64,000 bases of DNA from DAOUJW01 sp034422115 (lineage in GTDB: Bacteria > Chloroflexota > Dehalococcoidia > Lucifugimonadales > UBA2985): assembly GCA_034422115.1 (NCBI GenBank), contig DAOUJW010000022.1, positions 70,487 to 134,486 on the forward strand, given 5' to 3'. This document shows positions 8,871 through 17,138 of this stretch, piece after piece. A program made the position numbers and the translations under genes. The notes under the pieces are model-generated. The model had not been told where the DNA came from and did no database searches. It worked only from the letters and a program-made list of their open reading frames with translations. The first letter of the stretch is position 1. Each line of letters starts with the position of its first letter.

Positions 8871-10499
8871 TCAGTCCAAGTGGCCAGTCATCAACATCCC
8901 CACCTGGTGCGCGGAGATGTCAGCCGGACGGGACTCACCAACAACCTCTCCACGGTGCATCACCATGAGCCTGTCGCTGATGGCAAACAGCTCATCCAGG
9001 TCTTCGGAGACCAGGACAATCGCTGATCCGGCTTCCCTGGCCTTCAGGAGAAGGGCGCGGGTCAGCTCTGCAGTCCTCACATCCAGGCCGCGGGTCGGAT
9101 AGTATGCGACGAGGACACGCGGGTCTCGGGTCAGCTCCCTGTTGAGCACCACGCGCTGCATATTCCCGCCGGAAAGCGTGCCGACCTCCAGGCCGGGCTC
9201 CGGCATGGCTATCGGAAAGGTCGAAAACGAGTCCCCAATACGCTCCCGAATGGCCCCCCAGTCCAGCAATACCTTGCGATTGGCGAAGCTGTGGACCTCT
9301 CCCAGCACCATGTTCTCCTCCACCCGCATCTCCGGCACAAGCGCCATGCCGATAGCGTCTTCCGGTATGTATCCGACGCCCGCGTTGAGGATGGTGGAAA
9401 CCGACCATCCCTCTACGTCACTGCCACTCAGCTTCACGTCGCCGGACTGTTTGCGATGCAGACCCAGAAGGACCTCACCGATCTTCTCCTGTCCGTTGCC
9501 GGACACGCCCGCGACGCCCAGAATTTCGCCGGCTTGCACGCTAAAGCTGACCTCCTTGAGGCTGACTCCCTGGTTCCCGTTCTCAGTGGAAACGTTGTTG
9601 AACTCCAGCGCAGGCTCAGCATCCACGCACTCGGCTTGATTATCCTCAGTGCGAATGCCCTGAGGTAGCGTGTCGCCAATCATCATGGAAACCAGCTCGT
9701 CAATCGTCGTATCCTCCGGCGAAACGGTCCCCACCACCGCGCCATGTCTCAGTACCGTAATCCTGTCTGCCGTCGCCATAACCTCGCGAAGCTTGTGAGT
9801 GATGAAGAGGATTGCGTAGCCATCGGCCTTGAGCTCGTCAAAGACCTTGAACAGCCCTTCGACCTCATGGGGCGCAAGGACGCTGGTGGGCTCGTCGCAT
9901 ATAAGCAGTCGGGCGTTCGCTACGATGAGCTTTATCAGCTCCACCTTCTGCCTCTGGCCCATTGAAAGAGACCAGACTCTTGCGCCGGGGTCTATTTCCA
10001 GCGCGTACCGGTCCGAGACCTCCTGTATCCGCGCCGCCAGGGCCTTGTGGTTCAGCACCATTCCCTGGTCCGGCCAGAACAGGGCCACGTTTTCCACCAC
10101 GGTCATGGCGGGAACCAGGGTGAAGTTCTGGAACACCATGCCCACTCCTGCGCGCCTGCTTTCCTGGGGCGACCGGAACCTGGTCTCCTTGCCGTTCATC
10201 CGGATAGCGCCCTCGTCAGGCTGGTAGTACCCGTAGATGATCTTCATCAGGGTGCTCTTGCCGGCCCCGTTCTCGCCGAGTATTGCGTGCACCTCACCGG
10301 GCCTGACTTCCAGATCAATGCCATCGTTGGCCGTCACGCTCGGAAAGCGCTTCGTGACGCCACGCAGGGATAGCAGCGGCGTTCCTGCCTCCTCACCGAC
10401 GCAGGGCGCCGAAGTGTCCACAGCGCTTTCCCGGTCCGTTTCTGGAAGAATATCGGTCTGGTCTACATCGATTCTGTTGCGCCAGGGGACAGTAATCAT
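8871..10499 (-). CDS. ABC transporter ATP-binding protein with two tandem ATPase domains
   Basis: A 542-residue protein with two ABC domains, the form that energises BMP/ribose-type importers. The first domain has an intact Walker A (GENGAGKST, 75-83), signature LSMGQRQ and Walker B LLICDEPTS. The second has the family's degenerate Walker A (GVSGNGQEK), signature LSGGNMQ and a YYPTRGLD segment in place of Walker B, so only one site is likely to hydrolyse ATP. It is the first gene of the seven-gene operon. A triple GTTAC repeat lies about 65 bases upstream of its ATG. Confidence 0.93.
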   Translation of the reverse strand: MITVPWRNRIDVDQTDILPETDRESAVDTSAPCVGEEAGTPLLSLRGVTKRFPSVTANDGIDLEVRPGEVHAILGENGAGKSTLMKIIYGYYQPDEGAIRMNGKETRFRSPQESRRAGVGMVFQNFTLVPAMTVVENVALFWPDQGMVLNHKALAARIQEVSDRYALEIDPGARVWSLSMGQRQKVELIKLIVANARLLICDEPTSVLAPHEVEGLFKVFDELKADGYAILFITHKLREVMATADRITVLRHGAVVGTVSPEDTTIDELVSMMIGDTLPQGIRTEDNQAECVDAEPALEFNNVSTENGNQGVSLKEVSFSVQAGEILGVAGVSGNGQEKIGEVLLGLHRKQSGDVKLSGSDVEGWSVSTILNAGVGYIPEDAIGMALVPEMRVEENMVLGEVHSFANRKVLLDWGAIRERIGDSFSTFPIAMPEPGLEVGTLSGGNMQRVVLNRELTRDPRVLVAYYPTRGLDVRTAELTRALLLKAREAGSAIVLVSEDLDELFAISDRLMVMHRGEVVGESRPADISAHQVGMLMTGHLD

Positions 10500-10957
10500 A
10501 GCTGGATTTCCTTACGGGATAGGAGTAGATGCAAAGCATAGTAATGGTGAAATGTCTCACTATTGTTACTGAGACGTTACGAGATTGTTACGCGAGCGGC
10601 TCTGGTCCCACTTTGTCGTACAAGCGACGGCGGCAAAGAGGACTCATCGAAACGGGGCGCGTCAGGTATGAGTGGATTCTTAAGGCCGTCAGCGGTAGGG
10701 GGATTTCTGAAGGGAGCCGAAAAACCCGTGAGAGTGGAGGAGAGGGCGGCTCTCTAAACGGGGCAGACCGCTCAGAGGCAGGCGCGGCGACACCCCATTT
10801 GGAAACAGCCGAAGCAGTAGCACGCAAACCATACCTGGACTTGGAGCGCTTAGGAACATCAACCCAAACACCAGACTCCGACGGCCAGGGCGCGAGGGGC
10901 AAAGACCGTCCCGGACTGCGCGGGGTACTGCCTTCAGTCAGTTATGGCCGAAAAATG
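10500..10957. other. intergenic region upstream of the importer operon
   Basis: About 460 bases between the ATPase gene and tRNA-Lys. The part nearest the operon carries the phased GTTAC repeats described separately. Open frames here on both strands have no recognisable sequence, and one runs into the antisense of the tRNA, so I call none of them genes. Confidence 0.5.
10565..10591. promoter_or_regulatory. three GTTAC direct repeats at 11-base spacing, probable operator
   Basis: GTTAC occurs at 10565-10569, 10576-10580 and 10587-10591, exactly 11 bases apart, so all three lie on one face of the helix. Direct repeats with about one helical turn of spacing are typical binding sites for OmpR/PhoB-type response regulators. 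The array is 65-90 bases upstream of the importer operon. The regulator is not identified. Confidence 0.4.
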
Positions 10958-11029
10958 TGGGCCGTCAGGGATTCGAACCCTGGACTCCCGGATTAAAAGT
11001 CCGGAGCTCTGCCACTGAGCTAACGGCCC
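10958..11029 (-). tRNA. tRNA-Lys (anticodon TTT)
   Basis: The reverse strand folds into a complete cloverleaf: acceptor GGGCCGT/ACGGCCC, D-arm GCTC/GAGC, anticodon stem CCGGA/TCCGG around loop CTTTTAA, and T-arm CAGGG-TTCGAAT-CCCTG. The discriminator base is A and CCA is not encoded. It is 72 bases long and lies between the importer operon and the signal peptidase gene. Confidence 0.95.
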
Positions 11030-11056
11030 AGGCGGTGTAGGCCGATTCTATATTAG

Positions 11057-11707
11057 CTATGGTGGATTATCAACAGACTCCCTTGTTGTTGGAGCCTGGA
11101 AGGAGAAGTCAAAGGGGGGCCAGTACCTTACAAAGACCTTCCCAACCACGTTATCCAACGGGACAGGGCCCCAGTGACGGGAGTCGCTGCTGCCGTTGCG
11201 GTTGTCGCCCATGACAAAGTAGCTGCGGGGCGGCACAAGGGTGGGCGGCAGTCTGCTGAAGTCAAGCTCTTCCAGGTAGGGCTCCTCAAGCGCCTCGCCG
11301 TCTATGGAGACGCGGCCCCTGTCCATCGATATGGTCTCACCGGGCAGAGCGATGACCCGTTTCACAAAGTCACGGCTGGGGTCCTGTGGGTACCGGAAGA
11401 CGATTACGTCGCCGCGCTTGGGCGGGTGGAAGGGAAACAGCTCGGTTTCGTCGTCCCAGATGTCCACAAAGGGCACCAGGCCATCAATGGTCTCAGTGTC
11501 AAGGCGCGCGTAGACGAGCTTGTTCACCACAAGCCTGTCCTTGGGAAAAAGGGTGGCCTCCATGCTGGACAGCTCTACCCTGTAGTTGCGCACGCTGACC
11601 TGGAGCACCAGGAACATCAGCAGGGCAAGGGCAATGGTCTCCAGCAGGTCTTCCAGGAAACTTCTTGTTGTCGATTGGCGGGTCATTGCGTGCCTCAGGT
11701 CTGGCAA
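11057..11707 (-). CDS. lepB: signal peptidase I
   Basis: A 216-residue membrane-anchored serine protease that removes signal peptides from exported proteins. One N-terminal transmembrane helix (about 22-38) is followed by the nucleophile Ser48 in SSMEATL, where SMEPTL is usual, the general-base Lys116 in FVKRVIALPGE, and the late box MGDNRNGSSDSRHWGPV. The size is normal for a short bacterial type I peptidase. The ATG at 11707 is used; a second ATG seven codons in is equally possible. It lies just upstream (on the minus strand) of tRNA-Lys. Confidence 0.95.
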   Translation of the reverse strand: MPDLRHAMTRQSTTRSFLEDLLETIALALLMFLVLQVSVRNYRVELSSMEATLFPKDRLVVNKLVYARLDTETIDGLVPFVDIWDDETELFPFHPPKRGDVIVFRYPQDPSRDFVKRVIALPGETISMDRGRVSIDGEALEEPYLEELDFSRLPPTLVPPRSYFVMGDNRNGSSDSRHWGPVPLDNVVGKVFVRYWPPFDFSFQAPTTRESVDNPP

Positions 11708-11766
11708 TTATACCCCTGCCTGCTGACCCGCGCCATTGCGACCAGTGGGTTTGGCGGAGAGGTCGG

Positions 11767-13524
11767 CTAGGCGTCCGGGCCCTGGCGCGACCCAACGACG
11801 CTGACGGAAATGATGTCCACGCCGTGATACTTCTGGTGGCGCACAGACGAGGCGTAGTGGCGCAACAGGCGGAAGGATATGTCACGGCCGTCCGATACGT
11901 CCGGGGCTTCTCCCAGGTACGCCATCCGGTCCTCCAGGTTCTCCCCCTCGGACGCCGACACGAACTCCAACTCCGCGCCGCCCGCGCCCGCGCGGGCCGT
12001 GACAACCAGCCGCCGCGGCCTGCCCCTCTCCGGGTCGTCTTCCTCCGCCGACAGCAGGCTCAGGACCGTCTCCTCCGCCACCAGCACCAGTCGTTCCGTC
12101 GAAGCGGCAGTCCATCCGGCCCTGGACGCGAACCCGCGAAGGAACTCGGTCAGGCCGGGCAGAGCGTCCGAGTCCAGCGTAACCTCCAGTCGCCTGCGCC
12201 GGGGGCTTGTCAGCTCTATCAGCACCATCAGGATGACCGCGACAATCGCCCCCGAGGTCATGCCGTTGCCCAGCAGCACGCTTACGAACCCGTCGCCCAG
12301 AAGATCGGGGAATATCCAGCCGTTCTGGAAGCCTGCGCCTATCCAGAAGGACAGCCCGACGACTACGGCCTTGCGGTGGTCCACGCCGTCCTGGATGACT
12401 ATCTTCATCCCCTGCACAAAGAGCATTCCAATGAGGACAATGACGTAGGCGGCGGCTACAGGGGAGGGAATGGCTATCAGCAGGGCCGCGAACTTGGGGA
12501 AGAAGGCCACCGCCACAAAGACAACGCCTATGACTACGCCCACACGCCGTGCGCCAATGCCGGTGACCTCAGCAAGGGAGATGCTGGATGAGTAGGTGGT
12601 GTTGGGAAGCGTCCCCATGACGCCGGACAGCAGGTTGCCCACGCCGTCGGCGTTGAGAGCGCCCTGCACCACTCGGAAGTCGGTCGCCCGGGGTCTGCGC
12701 TGGGAGACCCTCTGAATGGCTACGCCGTCGCCAATGGTCTCTATGGCGCCCACCAGGGTGACGACTATGAAGGCCGGCAGCAGCGCCCAGAACTCCACGC
12801 TGGGCGTCACGTCGAACCCCGGCCAGGAGCCAAGGGGCACGCCGACCCAGGGAGCGTCCAGTATCTGCTGCACGTCGTACAGGCCGTAGAACGCGGATAC
12901 GGCGCAGCCCACGGCTATGCCAATGACCGGCGACCACAGCCGCCAGGCGGGTGGCGCGCGGAGGATAAGCGCTGTCACGGTTGCAAGGGTTGCAATGGCG
13001 GCTGCCGGAGCGGCGGCATCGGAGGAGCCTTCAGGCACGTCATGCATCGTTTCGAATACTATCGGCATGACCGTGGCAGCTATCAGCATGATCACGGTGC
13101 CGGAGACCACGGGCGTGAATATGCGCCGGAGCAGCGAGAGGCGCGCCGCAAGCAGGAACTGGAACAGCGACGATATGACGACGAGGCTCGCCATTGTGGA
13201 GGGGCCGCCCACCACCAGCGCCGCAACGCACACCGCGATGAAGGCCCCGGACGTGCCCATTATCAGCACGTGGCCGGAGCCTATCCGCCCCAGCCGCACG
13301 GCCTGGAGCGTGGTGGTGATCCCGCTGACGAGCAGCGCCGCAAACGCGCCCCAGGCTATGTATGAGTCCGGCTGGTCGGCTATCCGGGAAACAATGACCA
13401 CGGTCAGGACCACCGGGGCCACAATGAGCATTGCCGCCTGGAACCCGGCGCCAATGGTCACAGGATGCGGAGGGATATCGTTTGGCTCGTAGCGGACGGA
13501 CTCGTTTACATGGGATGAGGCCAA
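11767..13524 (-). CDS. NCS2-family (xanthine/uracil) permease with a fused C-terminal HATPase-like domain
   Basis: A 585-residue protein. The first ~440 residues hold about a dozen hydrophobic segments with NCS2 features, such as ETIGDGVAIQRVSQRRPRAT and GTLPNTTYSSSI, pointing to a nucleobase:cation symporter. After the last helix a soluble ~150-residue region (starting around RRRLEVTLDSDALPGL) resembles anti-sigma-factor/RsbW-type ATPase domains, but the N-box Asn and Gly-rich boxes are poor, so ATP binding is doubtful. I choose a TTG at 13524, eight bases after GAGG; the frame stays open to 13617 without a ribosome site. Such a domain could sense or regulate; this is inference. Confidence 0.8.
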   Translation of the reverse strand: MASSHVNESVRYEPNDIPPHPVTIGAGFQAAMLIVAPVVLTVVIVSRIADQPDSYIAWGAFAALLVSGITTTLQAVRLGRIGSGHVLIMGTSGAFIAVCVAALVVGGPSTMASLVVISSLFQFLLAARLSLLRRIFTPVVSGTVIMLIAATVMPIVFETMHDVPEGSSDAAAPAAAIATLATVTALILRAPPAWRLWSPVIGIAVGCAVSAFYGLYDVQQILDAPWVGVPLGSWPGFDVTPSVEFWALLPAFIVVTLVGAIETIGDGVAIQRVSQRRPRATDFRVVQGALNADGVGNLLSGVMGTLPNTTYSSSISLAEVTGIGARRVGVVIGVVFVAVAFFPKFAALLIAIPSPVAAAYVIVLIGMLFVQGMKIVIQDGVDHRKAVVVGLSFWIGAGFQNGWIFPDLLGDGFVSVLLGNGMTSGAIVAVILMVLIELTSPRRRRLEVTLDSDALPGLTEFLRGFASRAGWTAASTERLVLVAEETVLSLLSAEEDDPERGRPRRLVVTARAGAGGAELEFVSASEGENLEDRMAYLGEAPDVSDGRDISFRLLRHYASSVRHQKYHGVDIISVSVVGSRQGPDA

Positions 13525-13709
13525 GGGGCACACCTCAGCTATAGTGATTGTTGATGGAGGCTGAGCTGCAAGCTCACTCAGTGCGCAATGGTGATACGGC
13601 GTATCACGACTACACACCCAGACGACTCTGAGTTTTTGGACTCATTGGATTATATCAGGCTTCTCAATCAGGTCAATCCCGCTTCCGATAGACCCTGGCT
13701 GAATGCCGC

Positions 13710-13738
13710 TTGTTGGCCGCCCGTCCTGGTGCTACAAT
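13710..13738 (+). promoter_or_regulatory. sigma70-type promoter of tRNA-Asn
   Basis: A -35 TTGTTG at 13710-13715 and a -10 TACAAT at 13733-13738 are separated by the ideal 17 bases. The -10 box ends 50 bases upstream of the mature tRNA. Confidence 0.7.
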
Positions 13739-13788
13739 ATCCGACAAGGACTGGAGCCTTTGGGCTGCCAGTCCTTCACAGGTCTCAT

Positions 13789-13860
13789 TCCCCGATAGCT
13801 CAGCGGTAGAGCGGGCGGCTGTTAACCGCTAGGTCGTAGGTTCGAATCCTACTCGGGGAG
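13789..13860 (+). tRNA. tRNA-Asn (anticodon GTT)
   Basis: A full cloverleaf: acceptor TCCCCGA/TCGGGGA, D-arm GCTC/GAGC, anticodon stem GGCGG/CCGCT around CTGTTAA, and T-arm GTAGG-TTCGAAT-CCTAC. CCA follows directly at 13861-13863, either encoded or supplied by the inserted element. The serine recombinase gene on the other strand runs into this tRNA, which marks its 3' end as the likely integration site of the mobile element to the right. Confidence 0.95.
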
Positions 13861-15422
13861 CCAACGCTTCCGACATTAGGTACTTCTTCCTCGTTGGTTA
13901 ACACCCTGCTCAGTTCGACCGGCATCGTATACTCAATGCTGACGCTTTGCCTATCAAACTCCACTGTCCTAACAAACGAAGAGAGAAATGACTTGGACTC
14001 GAGGAATGACGCACTACTCAGGAGGTCCTGCAGGTCTGATGCTGTCTTTTCTATTGCTGAAGGGTCAAGAGCTCTAATGCCATGTAAGCTATTCTGTTCC
14101 TTCGCCTCCTCTTTCCTCTCGTTCAAGTCTCTCTGTTGTTCCCTCAATTCCTTTAATCTTGGGGCTAAATCGTCTATTTCTACCTTTCCGCTCTCCAAAG
14201 CGGCGTACAGATTTGCCAGTTTCTGAGCAACGGATATGGACTCCTGTTCCAGACTCTCAAGCTCTCTCTCGGAGCGTCGTCTGTCTACCTTCAGCTCTTC
14301 GTTGGTCAACCTTACCAACTGCCTGAGGTTTTCCTTGGTCAGTACGTTCTCTCTGACTCGGTCAACAACGAAGGATTCTAACTTTCTGGCGTTCGTTGCC
14401 GGAGCATCACAAGCAGTGCGACCCTTCATAATCCGGTTGTTGCAACTGTAGTAGAGGTACTTGCCGGATTTCCCATTGGTTCCTACTGCAACTGATCCAC
14501 ATCTGGCGCATCGAGCCATTCCGCTTAGAAGGTATTGACTGGCTACCCTCATGGGGTGCTTCATCAATGGTCGCCTTGAAGTCAGCAAGGCCTGCACTCG
14601 TTCAAAGGTGTGCCTGTCTACTAGAGGTGAGTGGCAATCAGGAACGCGAATGACCTCCCCGTCAGCCCTCCTCTGCCTGCCAGCCGTATTCCGACTGTAC
14701 TTGTTCCAAACAAGGGTCCCAACGTAGGCTTCATTCCTCAGAATATGGTTGATACCGGTTGCCCCAAATAGCCTTCCGCTGCGCGTTCTCAATCCCTCTG
14801 AGTTTAGGGTATCTGCAATCGCTTTTGCACCCTCTCCGTGAAACGCCATGTCGAACATCCTTGTGACAATGGGCGCCTCACTCTCATTTGGAACGATTCT
14901 GTGCTTTGTCACCGATCCGTAAGTCTGCGTATGTCGCCTATAACCAAATGGGGCTGTACCACCATTACGGAATCCTCTCAGAGCGTTTTCTTTCATCCCT
15001 CTCACTGTGTCCTGAGACAAGTTTGCCGAGTAGAACTCGTCAATCACTTCAATGATGCCTTCGAGCAAAGACCCCGCTGGACTCTCATCCACCTGCTCAT
15101 TTATGGACATTACTGAGATCTGTCTGCGCTTAAGCAGGGACTTGTATATGACTGAGTCCTCTCTATTCCGAGCGAACCTCGAAAGCTTCCACACGAGGAT
15201 CGCGTCGAAGGGCTTTACCTTTCCCTTGGCGGCGGTAATCATCTGCTTAAACGCGGGCCTGTTAACGGACCTTGCACTCTCGGCTTCGTCCATATACTCA
15301 GCCACTACATCCCACTCACGCTTAATGGCATAGCTCCTTAGGGCTTTGAGTTGGGCAGGGATTGAGAGATCCTTCTCAGCCTGCCTTTCCGAAGAGACGC
15401 GCGCGTATATTGCTACTCTCAT
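13800..15422 (-). CDS. large serine recombinase (element integrase)
   Basis: A 540-residue large serine recombinase that should integrate and excise the element. The resolvase domain has the catalytic Ser10 in YARVSSERQ, the recombinase domain spans about 160-290, a zinc ribbon (CARCGS...CDAP) lies around 305-345, and a coiled coil follows. The last ~20 residues (PSRIRTYDLAVNSRPLYR and stop) are the antisense of tRNA-Asn, so the present C-terminus was formed by insertion beside the tRNA; the circular form probably ends differently. An AGGAGG precedes the ATG. Base composition is more AT-rich than the flanks. Confidence 0.93.
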   Translation of the reverse strand: MRVAIYARVSSERQAEKDLSIPAQLKALRSYAIKREWDVVAEYMDEAESARSVNRPAFKQMITAAKGKVKPFDAILVWKLSRFARNREDSVIYKSLLKRRQISVMSINEQVDESPAGSLLEGIIEVIDEFYSANLSQDTVRGMKENALRGFRNGGTAPFGYRRHTQTYGSVTKHRIVPNESEAPIVTRMFDMAFHGEGAKAIADTLNSEGLRTRSGRLFGATGINHILRNEAYVGTLVWNKYSRNTAGRQRRADGEVIRVPDCHSPLVDRHTFERVQALLTSRRPLMKHPMRVASQYLLSGMARCARCGSVAVGTNGKSGKYLYYSCNNRIMKGRTACDAPATNARKLESFVVDRVRENVLTKENLRQLVRLTNEELKVDRRRSERELESLEQESISVAQKLANLYAALESGKVEIDDLAPRLKELREQQRDLNERKEEAKEQNSLHGIRALDPSAIEKTASDLQDLLSSASFLESKSFLSSFVRTVEFDRQSVSIEYTMPVELSRVLTNEEEVPNVGSVGSPSRIRTYDLAVNSRPLYR

Positions 15423-15526
15423 AGGACCTCCTTCTCGAATGGTTAAACGCTGTGTATTTCAAGGTTTTTTCTTGATTAGCCAGGGCCTCCAAATCTCGGC
15501 GACCATTGGCTGTCATCGCTAGCCCC

Positions 15527-16486
15527 TCAAATGACCTGGTATGCCTCCGGTATGCGCTGGAAGGCACCTCCCTCAATTTGGGGTCTCAGGACCGACCGGT
15601 CTCTGTAGGGGACCGCGACTAGGGCGACCTTGGCCACGCTTTCTCTCCAGAGCACGGGCTTTGCCGCTACTGCGATGTCGTCCGACTTCCACAGGTCGTA
15701 CCCGCTGACCCTCTCCACATAGAGCGGCGAGCCTGTCCCGAATACGGTGTCCCCAATGGAACCGGGTGCAGGCGGACTGCCGCGCCTTGGCAGTAGACCC
15801 CTCAGGCTGGACAGGGGCCTTCTGTTCGTCCTCAGTCTGAACCCTGGGGTTCTCGCCACAACGGTGGCCTTGAGTCCTGTGTGCTCGACCGATTCCGCAC
15901 GTCTCGGACTCGCCTTCTCCTCCCTTCGCTCGTAAAGCACGGCCAGGAGAGGCTGGTGGAGCATAACCTCAGCCAGACGCAGCGATATGGAGGCGTACGA
16001 GCGCCGGTAGAGGCGTTGCAGTGCAACGATGTCGAACCCCGTGGTCTCCGCCACGATGGCGAATAGTCCAGGCTGCACCAGTACGGATGCAGCGAACCTG
16101 TCCGCGTCCCTGCACAGCCTCTTGCCAGCGGGATAAGAGGGCGAGGGCTGGATGTCCTGGAGTCTCTCGATGATGATTTCGTAGGTTTCATGCAGTACCG
16201 TATGCTCCTGGGCGCCGCTCCACTCGGAGGCGTCGTACTGTATCATATACGGCCCGCGGGCATGGCCAGCGTGGAAGCCTCTGTAGCTTCCTGGCAGTTT
16301 TGTGGCGACTGCTACGCCGACACCGGTCCTAGATAGCAACTCCTTGAGGTCGTGCAGACTGGGGATTCCGGAAAGCGAGAAGAACTCCACGAAGAACCGG
16401 GCCGTCGAGACCGGCTCGGGTATGGTGGTGGAACGCGCCTCGTCCATCAGCTGCCTGCAGAAATCGTCCATCAGGTCACCGCTCAA
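15527..16486 (-). CDS. ImmA/IrrE-like protein with an altered metal motif
   Basis: A 319-residue protein whose middle resembles the ImmA/IrrE (M78) antirepressor proteases: a helix with HETYE at 99-103, then DADRFAASVLVQP (about 126-138), the place where ImmA proteins have their second helix. The second His of the usual HExxH is Glu here, so zinc protease activity is uncertain. The gene overlaps the upstream XRE repressor by four bases, the arrangement of ImmR-ImmA pairs that control integrative conjugative elements. A C-terminal ~120-residue part is of unknown function. Confidence 0.65.
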   Translation of the reverse strand: MSGDLMDDFCRQLMDEARSTTIPEPVSTARFFVEFFSLSGIPSLHDLKELLSRTGVGVAVATKLPGSYRGFHAGHARGPYMIQYDASEWSGAQEHTVLHETYEIIIERLQDIQPSPSYPAGKRLCRDADRFAASVLVQPGLFAIVAETTGFDIVALQRLYRRSYASISLRLAEVMLHQPLLAVLYERREEKASPRRAESVEHTGLKATVVARTPGFRLRTNRRPLSSLRGLLPRRGSPPAPGSIGDTVFGTGSPLYVERVSGYDLWKSDDIAVAAKPVLWRESVAKVALVAVPYRDRSVLRPQIEGGAFQRIPEAYQVI

Positions 16487-16887
16487 TCCAGCAACCTCTT
16501 TCCCGTCAGACGCTCGTACATCTCGACTATGAATCGCTTGGCCTCTATGTCCAATGGTCCCCTGGGACGCGTTCCGAACCTGAACTCCGGATCCTCCAAC
16601 ACAAACCTATAGGCCCTGTCAACGTCCAGAGGGTCGTTGTTCGTTTGCCCATCCTCGTTGTCCAGATAGCCTGCGCTCCTCATTAGGCGCTTCACGTCGA
16701 CGCCGTAGAGTGCGGCCAGCCTTCTCAGAACGTTGATTCCGGGTCTGCGCTCTCCCCGCTCGATCTCCGAAAGGTAGGAGTTGGATATTCCGGTCAAGCG
16801 GCGCACCTCCCTAAGGCTGGTGTCGCCTCTGAGCCCTTTCAGCAGAGGCCCTATTTGCATTTCTCTGAAGCCGGTGTCCTCATTCAT
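16483..16887 (-). CDS. XRE-family repressor (ImmR-like)
   Basis: A 134-residue regulator with an N-terminal Cro/C1-type helix-turn-helix (about 14-66; SLREVRRLTGISNSYLSEIERGERRP split over two helices) and a ~60-residue C-terminal part. It is coupled to the ImmA-like gene downstream and transcribed divergently from the HTH operon at 17.1-18.5 kb, so it probably represses one or both directions from the 250-base region between them, which holds a perfect palindrome, TGTCA repeats and an SOS-type box. Confidence 0.8.
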   Translation of the reverse strand: MNEDTGFREMQIGPLLKGLRGDTSLREVRRLTGISNSYLSEIERGERRPGINVLRRLAALYGVDVKRLMRSAGYLDNEDGQTNNDPLDVDRAYRFVLEDPEFRFGTRPRGPLDIEAKRFIVEMYERLTGKRLLD

Positions 16888-16994
16888 GCCGTTCCCCTAT
16901 CGTGTATCTATGCCGTCCTAATGCTATAGGACATGCAGCCGAGTTAACTTCTGTCAAATCATTGTCACATCGTAGTAATCAATTGTCAAGTGGA

Positions 16995-17008
16995 GGTCGA
17001 TTTCGACC
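16995..17008. promoter_or_regulatory. perfect 14-base palindrome, candidate operator
   Basis: GGTCGA-TT-TCGACC lies in the divergent region between the ImmR-like gene and the HTH operon. Three TGTCA motifs (16952, 16963, 16984) lie just to its left, and minus-strand TTGACA hexamers overlap two of them, so repressor sites and promoter elements probably overlap here. Confidence 0.45.
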
Positions 17009-17059
17009 CGTTGGCTATTGCGATTTGTTCCACTATGTTGATACACTGCATTGGCACAT

Positions 17060-17073
17060 CGAACAATGGTTCG
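17060..17073. promoter_or_regulatory. SOS (LexA/DinR-type) box ahead of the HTH operon
   Basis: CGAACAATGGTTCG is a perfect-arm match to the CGAAC-N4-GTTCG layout used by LexA of Gram-positive bacteria. It lies between TTGGCA (17051) and TATTAT/TATACT (17079-17087), 66 bases before the first gene of the operon. The spacing of those hexamers is not ideal, so the promoter itself is uncertain. Confidence 0.55.
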
Positions 17074-17138
17074 GGGGCTATTATACTACCGGAACCGGCC
17101 GGCGCGCCACCTCCGGTTTGCGCAAGGGGGTATTTGAT

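Noticed and set aside
10529..10996. Open frame ending in a peptide written over tRNA-Lys.
   Set aside because: The end is simply the antisense of the tRNA, there is no ribosome site or recognisable sequence, and the frame is a by-product of GC-rich DNA.
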